From the NCBI RefSeq assembly GCF_014529535.1, contig NW_023503372.1:124001-188000 (forward strand): a DNA stretch of 64,000 nt. Reading direction: 5' to 3'. Positions 10,939-20,170 of this stretch are shown here, one piece after another (within the stretch, counting starts at the first letter, position 1; each line of letters opens with the position of its first letter). Source of the stretch: Bradysia coprophila (lineage: Eukaryota > Arthropoda > Insecta > Diptera > Sciaridae). A model generated the notes under the pieces. It ran no database searches, was not told where the DNA came from, and saw nothing but the letters and a program-made list of their open reading frames with translations. The translations under genes and the position numbers were made by a program.

Positions 10939-11391
10939 AATGGGTTGTGATATAGTTTCGTTCAACGAGAGGGGAAATCAGGGGAAATCAGATGGCGTTG
11001 CGAGTAACTCTATGATAAATTTGAATATTTGTATGGAGGATGTAAGATTTTTCTGAATTTAAAAATTTTGGAGTACGGAAATGGAGGTTTTTGATTTTTC
11101 TCGTTATAAATAAAACGTTCTGCATCGTTTAAAAATAGTTCCAGTGAATAATTATTTTTTCTTGAAATTTCATGCGGAACTATTTTTATACGACAGAAAA
11201 CATTTTAATTTTAACAAGAAAAATCAAAAACTTTGATTTCCGCACTCCAAAACTTTTAGATTCAGAAAAATCTCACATCCTCCATACAAATATTCAAATT
11301 TATCATAGAGTTACTCCTAGCGTCATCTGTTAGTCTTTCTACATACATGCAATTTTTGCCAAAAACAAGATGGCGAAAATCACAACCCATT
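10939..11391. mobile_element. Foldback MITE-like element in the Fis1-B promoter
   Basis: About 453 bp with outer inverted ends AATGGGTTGTGAT / ATCACAACCCATT (10939-10951 and 11379-11391) and long inner inverted arms (about 10985-11100 against 11215-11335, including AACTCTATGATAAATTTGAA and its complement). The empty site is visible by comparison with Fis1-C, where the flanking words join directly ahead of the start. No coding capacity. It probably moves by the transposase of another element. Confidence 0.75.
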
Positions 11392-11436
11392 CTTATTACG
11401 TGTGGAAATTTAGCCAATATTTTGGACGCAATTATC

Positions 11437-12341
11437 ATGTCAGATATGTCACGAGCGGCCCAAGAGCCAACTCAAAAATTGGAGGAGTATGGAGTTTTTG
11501 AAGCGTATCTAACGGAGGCGATTCCAGAAGCTACATTAATGGTAATAACAAAAATTAGTTTGCATCGTAATAAAGGAAAATGTTCTCGGTGATTCACCAC
11601 AATATGGATAGTGGAATGGGTACCCGTCAATCGTTTTTCATTCGAAAAAATTGCGAAATCATTTGTTTTAGCGCCTTTGTCTTCGACATTATAATATTGA
11701 AACTTGATGATTTCACAACAGCTTTGGATACATTGGATTCACTTACTATTCGTGATCTTCATTCAATTTTTGTTACTTTTGTCCAATCAACATTTTCTTT
11801 TCAGAAATACGAGAGAGTGTACATTAAAGCGACTAAAGAAGAGAAAATCACGAATCAGGCTACATTCGACTACGCAGTGTGCCTAATCAAAAGTCGATAT
11901 GCTTCAGACATCAACAGAGTAAAATTTTTGAATTTCCATCCGACTAATTGAACATGGTTAAGACTAATTTTCAATTACTACAGGGCCTCCTCCTCATGGA
12001 AGATCTAACGCTATCCCACCCACAAGGAAATCGGGAATATCTTTACTTTCTAGCTATCGGATATGCACGTCTCAAAGATTACACCCTGGCGATAGACCTT
12101 CTGAAAGCCAGTTTAAAGGTCGAGCCGGAAAGTTCGGAAGTCACCGCGTTTAAAGTAAGTGTTTCAAATTATGTGGCAAACAGCAGTATTTCGCCTCGTA
12201 ACAGTAATGTTGTTCTAGGAGTTTCTCGAATATAAGATGAAGAAAGATGCAAAGAAAGGCTTGGTGGTCACTACAGGTGCAGCTTTGGTTGTCGGTGGTG
12301 TCGTTGGTCTTGGTTTGGCACTTTTGAAGTTGCGGCGATAG
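11437..12341 (+). CDS. Fis1: Mitochondrial fission 1 protein, copy B
   Basis: Exons 11437-11541, 11805-11918, 11984-12154 and 12219-12341, phase 0 throughout, 170 residues. Exons 2, 3 and 4 have exactly the same lengths as in copy A (114, 171, 123 bp). It is the most canonical of the three: FDYAVCLIKSRY, SDINRGLLLMEDL, GNREYLYFLAIGYARLKDY, then KVEPESSE, close to the general Fis1 TPR pattern. The C-terminal anchor GAALVVGGVVGLGLALLKLRR has the hydrophobic run plus basic end needed for outer mitochondrial membrane targeting. AATAAA lies at 12547-12552. An upstream in-frame Met (11347) falls inside the foldback element; I use 11437 because it aligns with the starts of the other copies. A plausible reading is that this is the housekeeping copy. 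Confidence 0.87.
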
Positions 12342-13153
12342 TTTCGCCATTCATTATGATTTTGAAATTATTTTTCCCTTTTTGTGATCGAAATTTTACT
12401 ATTGTATCAAACAAACCAAACCACTAATATATTGAGAATTGCATGCCGATTAAGTTTAATTTATGTAAATAGAATTACAGGTCGTAAGCTATTGTAGGAT
12501 GTATTGGAGATGTAAGACGCTATTTGGAGCGTTTAAATGGAAGTGAAATAAAATTCATTTTTTTTGTTTCTTCACAACTCACTGAGTTTCGGTATTTTGT
12601 TAATATTTTTGCTACCATTCTAACGTCTACCGAAAGCGAAAGAGTTATATTGGATCTTACCCACATCCCACAGGTATAGATAGACCAGAAGTTCTCATTT
12701 ACATACTTGTCTCAGATTAAGAATGATTCATTGAGGATTGAATGTGTGCCTAGTCCAAACAGTTCGATCAGAGCACTCTTTTAGGTGAAGAGGTGCAGTC
12801 CACAGACCACAGAGACTCGTTACCTTCTTATTCCATGTCCAATTACAATCAATGCGATGCACGTCCTCCATCAAAACCGACCCAACTCCAACCATTTGGT
12901 CAGATTCTTCGACACAACTCGTCTGTGATTTGGTTGTCTGGCTGTCGCAGTCTAGTAACACAAACAAAAACCTCAACCCAGAAACCATTGTCCAGATTCT
13001 CGACGCCGAGTTCGGCGTCGTGAGAAGCAGGACACACCCTCTGTTTCACCACATAAATTTCTTGTTCAACCAACTCGCATAATGGTTCCATTCAGATTCG
13101 GAGACCCATTTAAAAATCTAGATGTTGCTGCTTGGCCGTAGAATGAGAGATGA
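12342..13153. other. Fis1-B 3' region and spacer, no gene supported
   Basis: The first 400 bp resemble the 3' flank of copy A: both carry the AATAAAATTCA signal, then TATTTTGTT, ATTCTAA, and further down AGTCC.AACAGTTC (about 5460 and 12755). The duplicated unit therefore includes 3' flanking DNA. Overlapping open frames at 12793-13082 have no domain I recognise and no clear splice partners. Confidence 0.4.
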
Positions 13154-13362
13154 TGGTTTTTGCAAAATATATAAACCACTGAAGGTAATGCAAAATAGCA
13201 GTTACGCACGTATCCATACTTTGAGGTGTATATCGATACACATGCGTACAAACATTGTATTGTGATCATAGGAAATACACCTCAAAGTTTGGATACGTGA
13301 AAACTCTGATCCGTTGAGGGTCTGCATTACCTTCAGTGGTTTGTATACTTTGGGTTTTTGCA
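13154..13362. mobile_element. Foldback element, about 210 bp
   Basis: Inverted arms ATAAACCACTGAAGGTAATG (13171-13190) and CATTACCTTCAGTGGTTTGT (13325-13344), with a second inner pair (CATACTTTGAGGTGTAT / ACACCTCAAAGTTTGGATA). A related fragment, GATCCGTTGAGG then GCATATTACCTTCACT, lies near 34300-34335. Confidence 0.65.
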
Positions 13363-13417
13363 TGTAACTGAAGGTAAACCAGATTTCAATAATTTTTTTA
13401 GCTTTTGAAACGATATG

Positions 13418-13975
13418 TTGGTTCCCAAAGGTGCACCACTTCTCATGGTCCACCATCTTCCCAGTTCTAGAACTGTAGGATTTTGATGGATTTCGGAGGT
13501 TTTTTGGGTTCTCCTCTAGACTTCCTGGATTATTGAAATGGCAGCAGGTTGGTTCCCAAAATTACATCACCTTACTAGATCCACCGTCTCGTCAGTTCTA
13601 GAATTCAAGGAATCTGAAGAAGTTCTTATTTCTTCGAAACCCATATCATTTTGGAACGTTAGCCGACTTCCTGTGCTATTATCTCCTAATCTATGCGTTC
13701 GATTTAAATGTTTCTTTCTACAGTCGTTTACAATTTATTGCAGCGTGTCTAGGCACATAGATTTTAGGCCAACAATTTTGTTCTCCCAACTAGACTCGAA
13801 TAACTCCGAGATCCGGGGTCTGACATCACCCATCTACGAACTTGACCCCAAAAATTGTATTCCTCGTCGTCATCTCAGCAACGCAAAATTTCAGGTACGT
13901 TTTCGGCTATACGGTCGAGTGAAGCTCGCAAAAGAAGTATTCAAAGCGATGCATTCTAAGTTTAAAGTAATCAGG
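13418..13975. other. Spacer with a diverged direct repeat
   Basis: The phrases TTGGTTCCCAAA, CCACC(A/G)TCT and CAGTTCTAGAA occur at about 13420-13470 and again at about 13550-13600, a direct repeat with a spacing of about 130 bp. The 146-codon frame at 13538-13978 runs through the second unit and has no recognisable domain, so I do not call it a gene. Confidence 0.35.
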
Positions 13976-14616
13976 TAATGTTCGGAACAGGTCAGGTTTG
14001 ACGTGACCTGAACCTGAAATGTACAAACCTGATATATTCAGATCAGGTTCAGGTCGAACCTGATCTTGACCTGAACCAGAGATAGCTTGACCTGAATCTG
14101 ACCTGAACCTGAATGAAAATTTCAGGTTTGACCTGAGCCTGGTCTGATTGACCTGAAGATAACAACTGCATTTAAGCACATGATTTAAACAAAAATCAGG
14201 AGTATTTTCAAATCAGACAAAAACACGTATTGCCGTTGTTGACGCAATCTGTAATTTCTATATCGATACAGAGACGAAACGCAGCTATTAGGAACTTTCG
14301 AAAAAAAAAAATTGAATCTGTAACGTGGAAAACTGTGATTTTCAGGGTGTCCTACGCATGGCAGAGTAAAATAAACCGGTTAGATTTACTCTACCGTGGT
14401 CCTACGGTTGTAAAATGTTCGGAAATGTTTTCGAGAAGGTTCAATTCATATACAAAGTTGTATTTTCAATTTTTGTAACTTCTGTACTTCCTAGGGATCT
14501 AGCGGTTATCCACGTTACATCTCAGTGGAATTACTGAAGCACCAAGCAGGTCAAGATCAGGTTCGGGTCAACCTGAAATAAAACAGGTCAGACCTGACCT
14601 ATTCCGAGCCTTATTA
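13976..14616. mobile_element. Foldback element built of CAGGTC/ACCTGA words
   Basis: The ends TAATGTTCGGAACAGGTCAGG (left) and the near-inverse CCTGACCTATTCCGAGCCTT (right) face each other. The first 190 bp are a dense array of ACCTGAAC / GGTTCAGG words in both orientations, with a shorter set near 14548-14605. The middle (14200-14500) is ordinary sequence and includes a small inverted pair, GCAGAGTAAAATAAACCGG / ATTTACTCTACCGT, also seen at 30950-31003. Confidence 0.6.
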
Positions 14617-14697
14617 TCAGGAGCGTAACTCTATGCCAAGACCAATCGAATTTGTGAAATTTTTTGAATTTTAGGCGCTCTAATGATAATATTTTCT

Positions 14698-14833
14698 ACC
14701 GATTAATCGAACTTACCGCTTTCATCCCCTCCTTTGAGATTGATCCCTGTGTTCATTCGCTCCATTTTCGTTCATCACCGAGATCAAAACACATCACAAA
14801 TATTTTCATCTTCTCAGGACGTGTCTACAAATT
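14698..14833 (+). promoter_or_regulatory. Conserved upstream block of Fis1-C
   Basis: Third copy of the shared upstream block (ACCGATTAATCGAACTTACC, CTCCATTTTCGTTCATCACC, ACACATCACAAATATTTTCATC). It stands about 70 bp ahead of the ATG with no insertion, giving the reference spacing for the family. Confidence 0.55.
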
Positions 14834-14899
14834 GCTAAATTGCTAAAATTCAGTTCTCATTGCCTGTGGAAATTTAGCTAATACTTCGGTCAATTTATC

Positions 14900-15818
14900 A
14901 TGGATAAAGAGGCAGAAGCGGCTGTGGAAAAAGAGGCACAAGCTGTAATGGTAAAAGAGGCACAAGCTGTAATGGTAAAAGAGGCACAAGTGGCAATGGA
15001 AAAAGAGGCAGAAGAGATAAGGCAAAAAGTGATGGAAGCGACAATGGAAAAAGAGGCAAAAGAGGCAAATCTGAGTGTAGAAAAATATAAAGAATTTATG
15101 GGGTATCTATTGGAGATAAGACGAAGTAGCGAAATAGTGGTAAGAACACAAAATAGTTTGCAACGTAAATTAAAGAAACGTAACAGCAAATCTCGAAATC
15201 ATTTGTTTTTGGCGCCATTGCATTCGACTTCTTGCTTTCGTCAACGGTTCAATGAACTCTTTCTTTTCAGGAAGTTGAAAAAGTGTATTTTGAATTGGAA
15301 GACAACGACGAGCTCTTGATACGTCTTCGATACGAATATGCAAGGCGCTTAATCGGAAGTCTTTACTACATGGACGTGAGAAAGGTAAACATTTCGAATC
15401 GATAGCTTACATACTTAGGTCGATACTAATTTTGAATTTCAATCGATCAGGGGATCATTATGATGGAAGGTATAAGCCGAGATGATCCACAAAGGACTTT
15501 GGATTGCTTTTTCTACATATCTCTCGGACATGCACGCCTCGAGCTCTATTGTGGTGCTTTAAAGTTTCTGGGTGCCGTAAATGAGCTCCTACCCAAAGAG
15601 CATCGACTCGTTGAGTGGCAAGTAAGTGTTTCAAATTATGTGGCAAACAACGACATGTTAACAGTATACCGTTGTTACAGAAATTTTTGGAATACAAGCG
15701 CAAAGAGGTAGAAGCAAGAACAAAACCCAAATTTGCGATCAGTAAAGGTACTGGTACATTGTTAGCTGTCGGTGGTCTGGTCGGTCTTGGTATCGTAATT
15801 TGGAAGCTGCGGCAATAG
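14900..15818 (+). CDS. Fis1: Mitochondrial fission 1-like protein, copy C, with N-terminal extension
   Basis: Exons 14900-15139, 15271-15384, 15451-15621 and 15681-15818, phase 0, 220 residues. Exons 2 and 3 keep the 114 and 171 bp lengths of copies A and B. Exon 1 is twice as long (80 codons) and encodes a Glu/Lys/Ala-rich, heptad-like helix built from repeats of KEAQAVMV; part is a perfect 24-bp tandem repeat. The TPR region is more diverged (LRYEYARRLIGS, DVRKGIIMMEG, CFFYISLGHARLELY): the conserved R-x-Y before FYL is replaced by LDC. The C-terminal anchor is intact (LLAVGGLVGLGIVIWKLRQ) and follows a longer basic linker. AATAAA lies at 15966-15971. Most likely a tail-anchored Fis1 paralog with a new coiled-coil arm; whether it still binds fission partners is unknown. 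Confidence 0.78.
14926..15000 (+). repeat. In-frame 24-bp tandem repeat in Fis1-C exon 1
   Basis: The unit AAAGAGGCACAAGCTGTAATGGTA occurs twice in perfect form and is flanked by diverged copies (GAGGCAGAAGCGGCTGTGG before, GAGGCACAAGTGGCAATGG after). Its length is a multiple of three, so gains and losses keep the frame. Confidence 0.7.
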
Positions 15819-17005
15819 TTTTGCAATTTATTTGATTTTGTGATCGAACTTTTACACCGAAACAAAACCAACATTCACATGGAAAGATCTCAGCGATAAA
15901 TTTAATTTATTTGTAAATAGGATTGTAGGTGCTAGAGGAGATGTAAGAAACTATTTTAAATTGGAAATAAAATTCAATTTTTTGTTCCTGAGCTCCCTGA
16001 GTATTTTGTTTAAGAATTTTGGGACGCAATTTACAGTCTTGCCTAGATGTAGCAGTTGGTGTAGCAGCGATGAAACACCTCATTTTTGTCTGTAATTTAG
16101 CAAGTCGCTAAAGTGACTAATGACCAGGGCCGAACTAGCTCGAAAAAACTCTTTATCGCAATTCATTCACCCTTCACTTGAATTCCTATAGGACCATTCT
16201 CCGCCTGACGATGACGAACCTCATGTGTAAGTAGACAAGAAGATGGCATTTAAGTTCTTGGCTCAGATTTCGATTGATGCGTCATGGCTTGGGTCTCTGT
16301 TATAGTCAGAATCAGGGCCTATAATTAAGAAGTATATAACCAAATGAGTGGTTAGAAGTGACAATGATCTGTCAAGCCATAGCACTGAACCGTGGTTGCA
16401 GATGCTATGGCCCACCACATGGGATCTCTTTCTATGTCCAATGTTCAATGTAATAAATTAAATTTCCTTCCTCTCAAAATATGTACTCCAGTCATTTGGT
16501 CATATATTTAACTTGTTTCTTGGTCACGGAAACAATGTTTTCTTCAGATAGCTCAGAAAAAGTCGTTGCTCTGGGACGAAAAAAGTCACAAAATTATCCG
16601 GAAAGTCAAAAAGTAAAGTAGACGCGAAAGGTCGTGAGAAGTCAAGGAAGGCCACGTCCAGAGAAGTCATAGAAAATCCCGGAAAGTCACAAAAAGTCAT
16701 GAAAATTCGTCGATATCCAGATTCTATTCAAAAGTCACGGAAGTCAAAAGCAGCCACGGAAAGTCATAGTCCTGGCCGCAGTTTTCGGAGTGGTTTCCCC
16801 ACGCACTAAAATGACTTCCTCGTCCATACATTTCCCCGTAATTTATTCGACTTCCTGATTTATTCATGTACTACATAATGTTTCCCGGTAGCTACCAAGT
16901 TATCGCATCATTTCCATTTGCCGATGTTTTCATTGATTCATACTAATCATATGCTTTCCAAGGCTCCGCGATGATCTTGTAAAAATCTTTGTCGTTTTTG
17001 CAATT
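15819..17005. other. Spacer between Fis1-C and SECp43, with an AAAGTCA-rich stretch
   Basis: No gene is supported. About 16550-16785 is a degenerate repeat of (G)GAAAGTCAC / AAAAGTCA words, roughly 15-20 occurrences in 230 bp, with no fixed period. The right end (17012-17022) carries overlapping TTTATT, i.e. AATAAA on the minus strand, the likely polyadenylation site of SECp43. Confidence 0.5.
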
Positions 17006-17068
17006 AAATTTTTTATTTTATTTCTTCTCCGTCTCTGTACAACTTATGAACTGAGAAAATTTGATTTT

Positions 17069-17355
17069 CTAAAATACCTCAAGCTGTTCGATCGGCAGCC
17101 ACTTCGAACTCTCGAGTGCATCATAGAAATTGCGATCTCTTTCAATCAAATCGCGGTTCATGCTGTCCACGTCCAGCACAAATTTGTGTTCGACCAAAGC
17201 TGAAAAGAATAATTTCCCCCGATTAATCGCTTAGAAACGGTTCAACCATCAACAACATGCATTTTATCTTGGACAAATGCAGACAAGCTATTCTACGTCA
17301 CCTACCTAAATCATCATCTTCCTGTTGATGCTCGTATTGGTAGACACCTTGAGCC

Positions 17356-17396
<41 letters not shown>

Positions 17397-18278
17397 CTGC
17401 TGAACGTGAGCAACAGCCTGCTGTTGATAGTATGCCGTATAATCAGTTGTCGTTGGCTGTTCGTATCCTTGCCATGCACTGTATCCCTGCCAGTACGTTG
17501 TGGGATCATAGTACTGAGAATAATCCGTTGTCGTTGTTGTACCATATCCAGACTGGATAGCGGTAGTAGTCGATGTGGTGCTGGTCGTTCCAGTTGTCAT
17601 TGCAGTTTTTGGTTTCGGAACAGCATTGCAGATTTTCAGCGATTTGCTACCAAGCCCGATGTATCCATTCATCTCGTACAGAGCCGCTTTCTGTTCTTCC
17701 TCTAATCCGAAGCGGACGAAACCGTAGCCCTTGCTGAATCCCGAAGTGTCTAGAATAACTGAGTCAAAGAACACCGCCGGTTAGTATTGGTACGTTGTCG
17801 TGGTTTAGTGTTTGGGCAATCTTACCTTTAGCCGTTTTTATCGATGTGTACTTGGTCGAGAACGATCTGTACAGACTGTAGTCATCGACGTCTGAGCTCA
17901 AATCGCCGACCCATACCGAAAACTCCCGTTCCGTTTTCTGCGAATTCGAATTGCTGGCGCTGTTCAAGCGGAACCGTACGATGGGATTTGTTCCTAAATA
18001 GCACAAAAATTGAATGAAAACACTCTGCTACGCACATCTCGATTTGCTCAATTACCTGGTATGGGCTTTCCGTTCAATTTGTGCATGGCATCGATTGCTT
18101 GCTCATCGGACATAAAATTAACGAAGCAATAACCAGCTGGTTCACCGGTGTACTTATTTCTCATCAAACGCACGGTTTGCGGCTCTTCGCCCATTTTACG
18201 AAATGCTGCGATAACGAAATTCTCCGTCATGTAGGGCTCCAGATTTCCCATCCATAATTGGCAGTGGACAAGATTCAT
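17069..18278 (-). CDS. Trnau1ap: tRNA selenocysteine 1-associated protein (SECp43), two RRMs and a Q-rich tail
   Basis: Four exons: 18278-18056, 17993-17826, 17758-17306 and 17199-17069; the sum is 975 bp, 324 residues, with all internal junctions in phase 1 and GT-AG. RRM1 (about 7-75) has RNP2 LWMGNL and RNP1 GYCFVNFM; RRM2 (about 96-175) has VWVGDL and KGYGFVRF. The linker TNPIVRFRLN and the phrase GLGSKSLKICNAVPKPK match the SECp43 family, which binds selenocysteine tRNA and SLA/SepSecS in vertebrates. After RRM2 comes a Thr/Tyr/Gln-rich region with a run of about 16 Gln (CAG/CAA, minus strand of 17345-17402), then the family's C-terminal segment (FYDALESSKWLPIEQLE). The next gene upstream is far away, so it is likely transcribed alone. 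Confidence 0.87.
17345..17402 (-). repeat. Polyglutamine CAG/CAA repeat in SECp43
   Basis: Mixed TGC/TGT triplets on the plus strand (CAG/CAA on the coding strand) encode about 16 consecutive Gln. The mix of codons makes the tract less slippage-prone than a pure CAG run. Confidence 0.85.
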
Positions 18279-18805
18279 ATTGGGTAACTTTGTGAGTTAA
18301 ATGATTGTGAGAGCTTCTGGCAGCAAGTGATGTCTGTAATTTGGAAAACCCACCGAATTGATTACTATTGACGCGGCACAATATTTAAGTATCGATAAGA
18401 CTATGGAAAACGTTTGTTTATCACCTAAGCGTCAAGTAAACTATTGTGCCGCAAAAGCGCCTAATTTAGGACAGAAATGCAAACTAAGTATAGTAAAATG
18501 CGACAGGAATCGACACGCGTCAGTCCTCTGATCAAAGGTATTATTAAAACCAACAATTTCAATTCAAAATCCTGCAAAACTTACAACACTGTTTACAAGT
18601 CGATGATAAGCACTTAAAAACACAACAACTTCAAAGACAGTCTTGACAACGAATGAACCGATAACCGGTAACTGTGATTCAGTGCTGACATTATTTTAAA
18701 TTGAAAAATGGCGGCTCCACCTAGTAAAGTACGCAGTACTTGAGTTGTAAGTGCTAGTATACTAAATCTACGTCCAGATGGCGTAAAATAAATTTTTACG
18801 TGCGA
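18279..18805. other. SECp43 5' flank, no other gene seen
   Basis: Upstream region of SECp43 on the minus strand, presumed promoter and 5' leader. No obvious TATA box or paralogous copy to help locate the start. Confidence 0.35.
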
Positions 18806-18809
18806 AGAT

Positions 18810-19236
18810 GCAAGGTTCTGAAAGAGCAGGTTAAGACACTCACGAACACACAAATGTTGACAAATAGATGCTTTTTGTTGAACACACTCATTACAGATTG
18901 TTTGAAATGTCAACTTGAAAAAAAAAATCACAGGGCATTTCTCTGGTACGCCTGTGGAATATGTGAATGACAGTTGGCTCATATGGGAGAGATTGTGAGA
19001 GAATCACACACCAATTCTCTCATATTGCCTCCCATTGTAACCAACTGTCATTCACATGTTCCTTCTAGTTCCTTCTATCTCGCCACAGGCGAACAACTTA
19101 TCATTTCTCTGAGTTTTTATCAAGTTGACATTTATGTAACGAGTGTGTTCCACAATAAGCATCTTTTTGTCAAAATTTGTGTGTCATCGCCTTCGTGATC
19201 AACTCAGAGGTGTCTTAACTTGTTCTTTTTGAGATA
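18810..19236. mobile_element. Foldback element, about 430 bp
   Basis: The arms are imperfect inverted copies. The left has GAGCAGGTTAAGACACTC and TTTTTGTTGAACACACTC; the right has GAGTGTGTTCCACAATAAG and GAGGTGTCTTAACTTGTTC. A central pair reads GTGAATGACAGTTGG / CCAACTGTCATTCACATG. The ATGTGAATGACAG word recurs at 27939-27953. No coding capacity. Confidence 0.65.
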
Positions 19237-19369
19237 ATGATAATTATTTCAATTTGAGATCAAGAATGCAGTAAAAGATTTGTGAGCTCGATAAATTATC
19301 CCAAAAATTAAACCAAGGTAATCACTGATTACTAATCAGGTTACGGAGATATCACTTGGCAGGCATCCG

Positions 19370-19565
19370 TCATAATGGTATGTTATCGTTATTTTTGGTA
19401 TATTGACGTAACGTTACCATAACGATTATCTTGTAACATAGAGTTACACTCTACGTCTTGTAACGTTACTTTCAGAACCAAAAATTTACATTTAAATAGA
19501 GTTGTAACGTTACAAAGATGATACCGCGCTCGTAACGTTACAACTTGGAACTTTTTGTATAGACT
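19370..19565. repeat. Cluster of GTAACGTTAC palindromes
   Basis: The 8-10 bp palindrome (G)TAACGTTA(C) appears at least four times within about 140 bp (near 19409, 19461, 19506 and 19530), together with TAACGAT and TATCGTTA variants. It could be the core of another foldback element or a site cluster for a palindrome-binding factor. Confidence 0.5.
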
Positions 19566-19789
19566 GTTATGATGAGAGTTAAGGTTTATACATCGCGCCT
19601 TGACCTGGCCAGAAGGAAATATAATTTATACCAGTTATTTTAAGTTGCACCGACCGTTGATCATACCCTATCTGTAGGTCTTTCAGTGGTGCTCATTCGT
19701 ACAAACTTTCAAAATTTTTATAAAATAAATGCTATCGCCTTGAATTATCGAAAAACCATTTTCATGACACTCTAGCATGAGGTTACTTT

Positions 19790-20170
19790 TTAGCCATTTA
19801 CACCAATGAAAGTATAAACCAGGTATGGTCTGTTCATACAAACCGGAGGACATGCCGTCGCTATGCCCTCAGATCCAGCCAAAGTTTGACATTCGACATA
19901 CCTTTTGTTCATTGTTCACCAACAGGTAGGAACAAATCGAAAATATAAAAGATACTTCTTCAATAGAATTGAAACATGAATCAAATTCTATAACTCTACT
20001 ACACTATTGACACATTGTCCCAAAATGTTTGATTTTGTTCGACTTTTTCACGATATCGCTGATATCGCTCTTAAGTCAGCCTTATATTAGTTCATTTTAT
20101 GTCATCAGTGTTCATTTGACGTTATTTTCATATAGTGTATTAGGTCCCTTATTTGACATTTCAAAAATGA
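19790..20170. repeat. Dispersed repeat, second copy at 35630-35900
   Basis: Shared phrases are ACCAATGAAA, TATAAACCAG, TATGGTCTGTTCATACAAAC then CGGAGGACA, later CGACATACC / CGACCATACC and TTGACGTTATTTT-like words. The two copies differ by indels. I see no coding frame. Confidence 0.55.

Noticed and set aside
11347-11436. Upstream in-frame Met extending Fis1-B by 30 codons
   Set aside because: The extension lies in the foldback element and its immediate flank, and the 11437 ATG aligns with the starts of copies A and C.
13538-13978. 146-codon open frame between Fis1-B and Fis1-C
   Set aside because: Runs through a diverged direct repeat into the CAGGTC element; no domain, signal or splice context.
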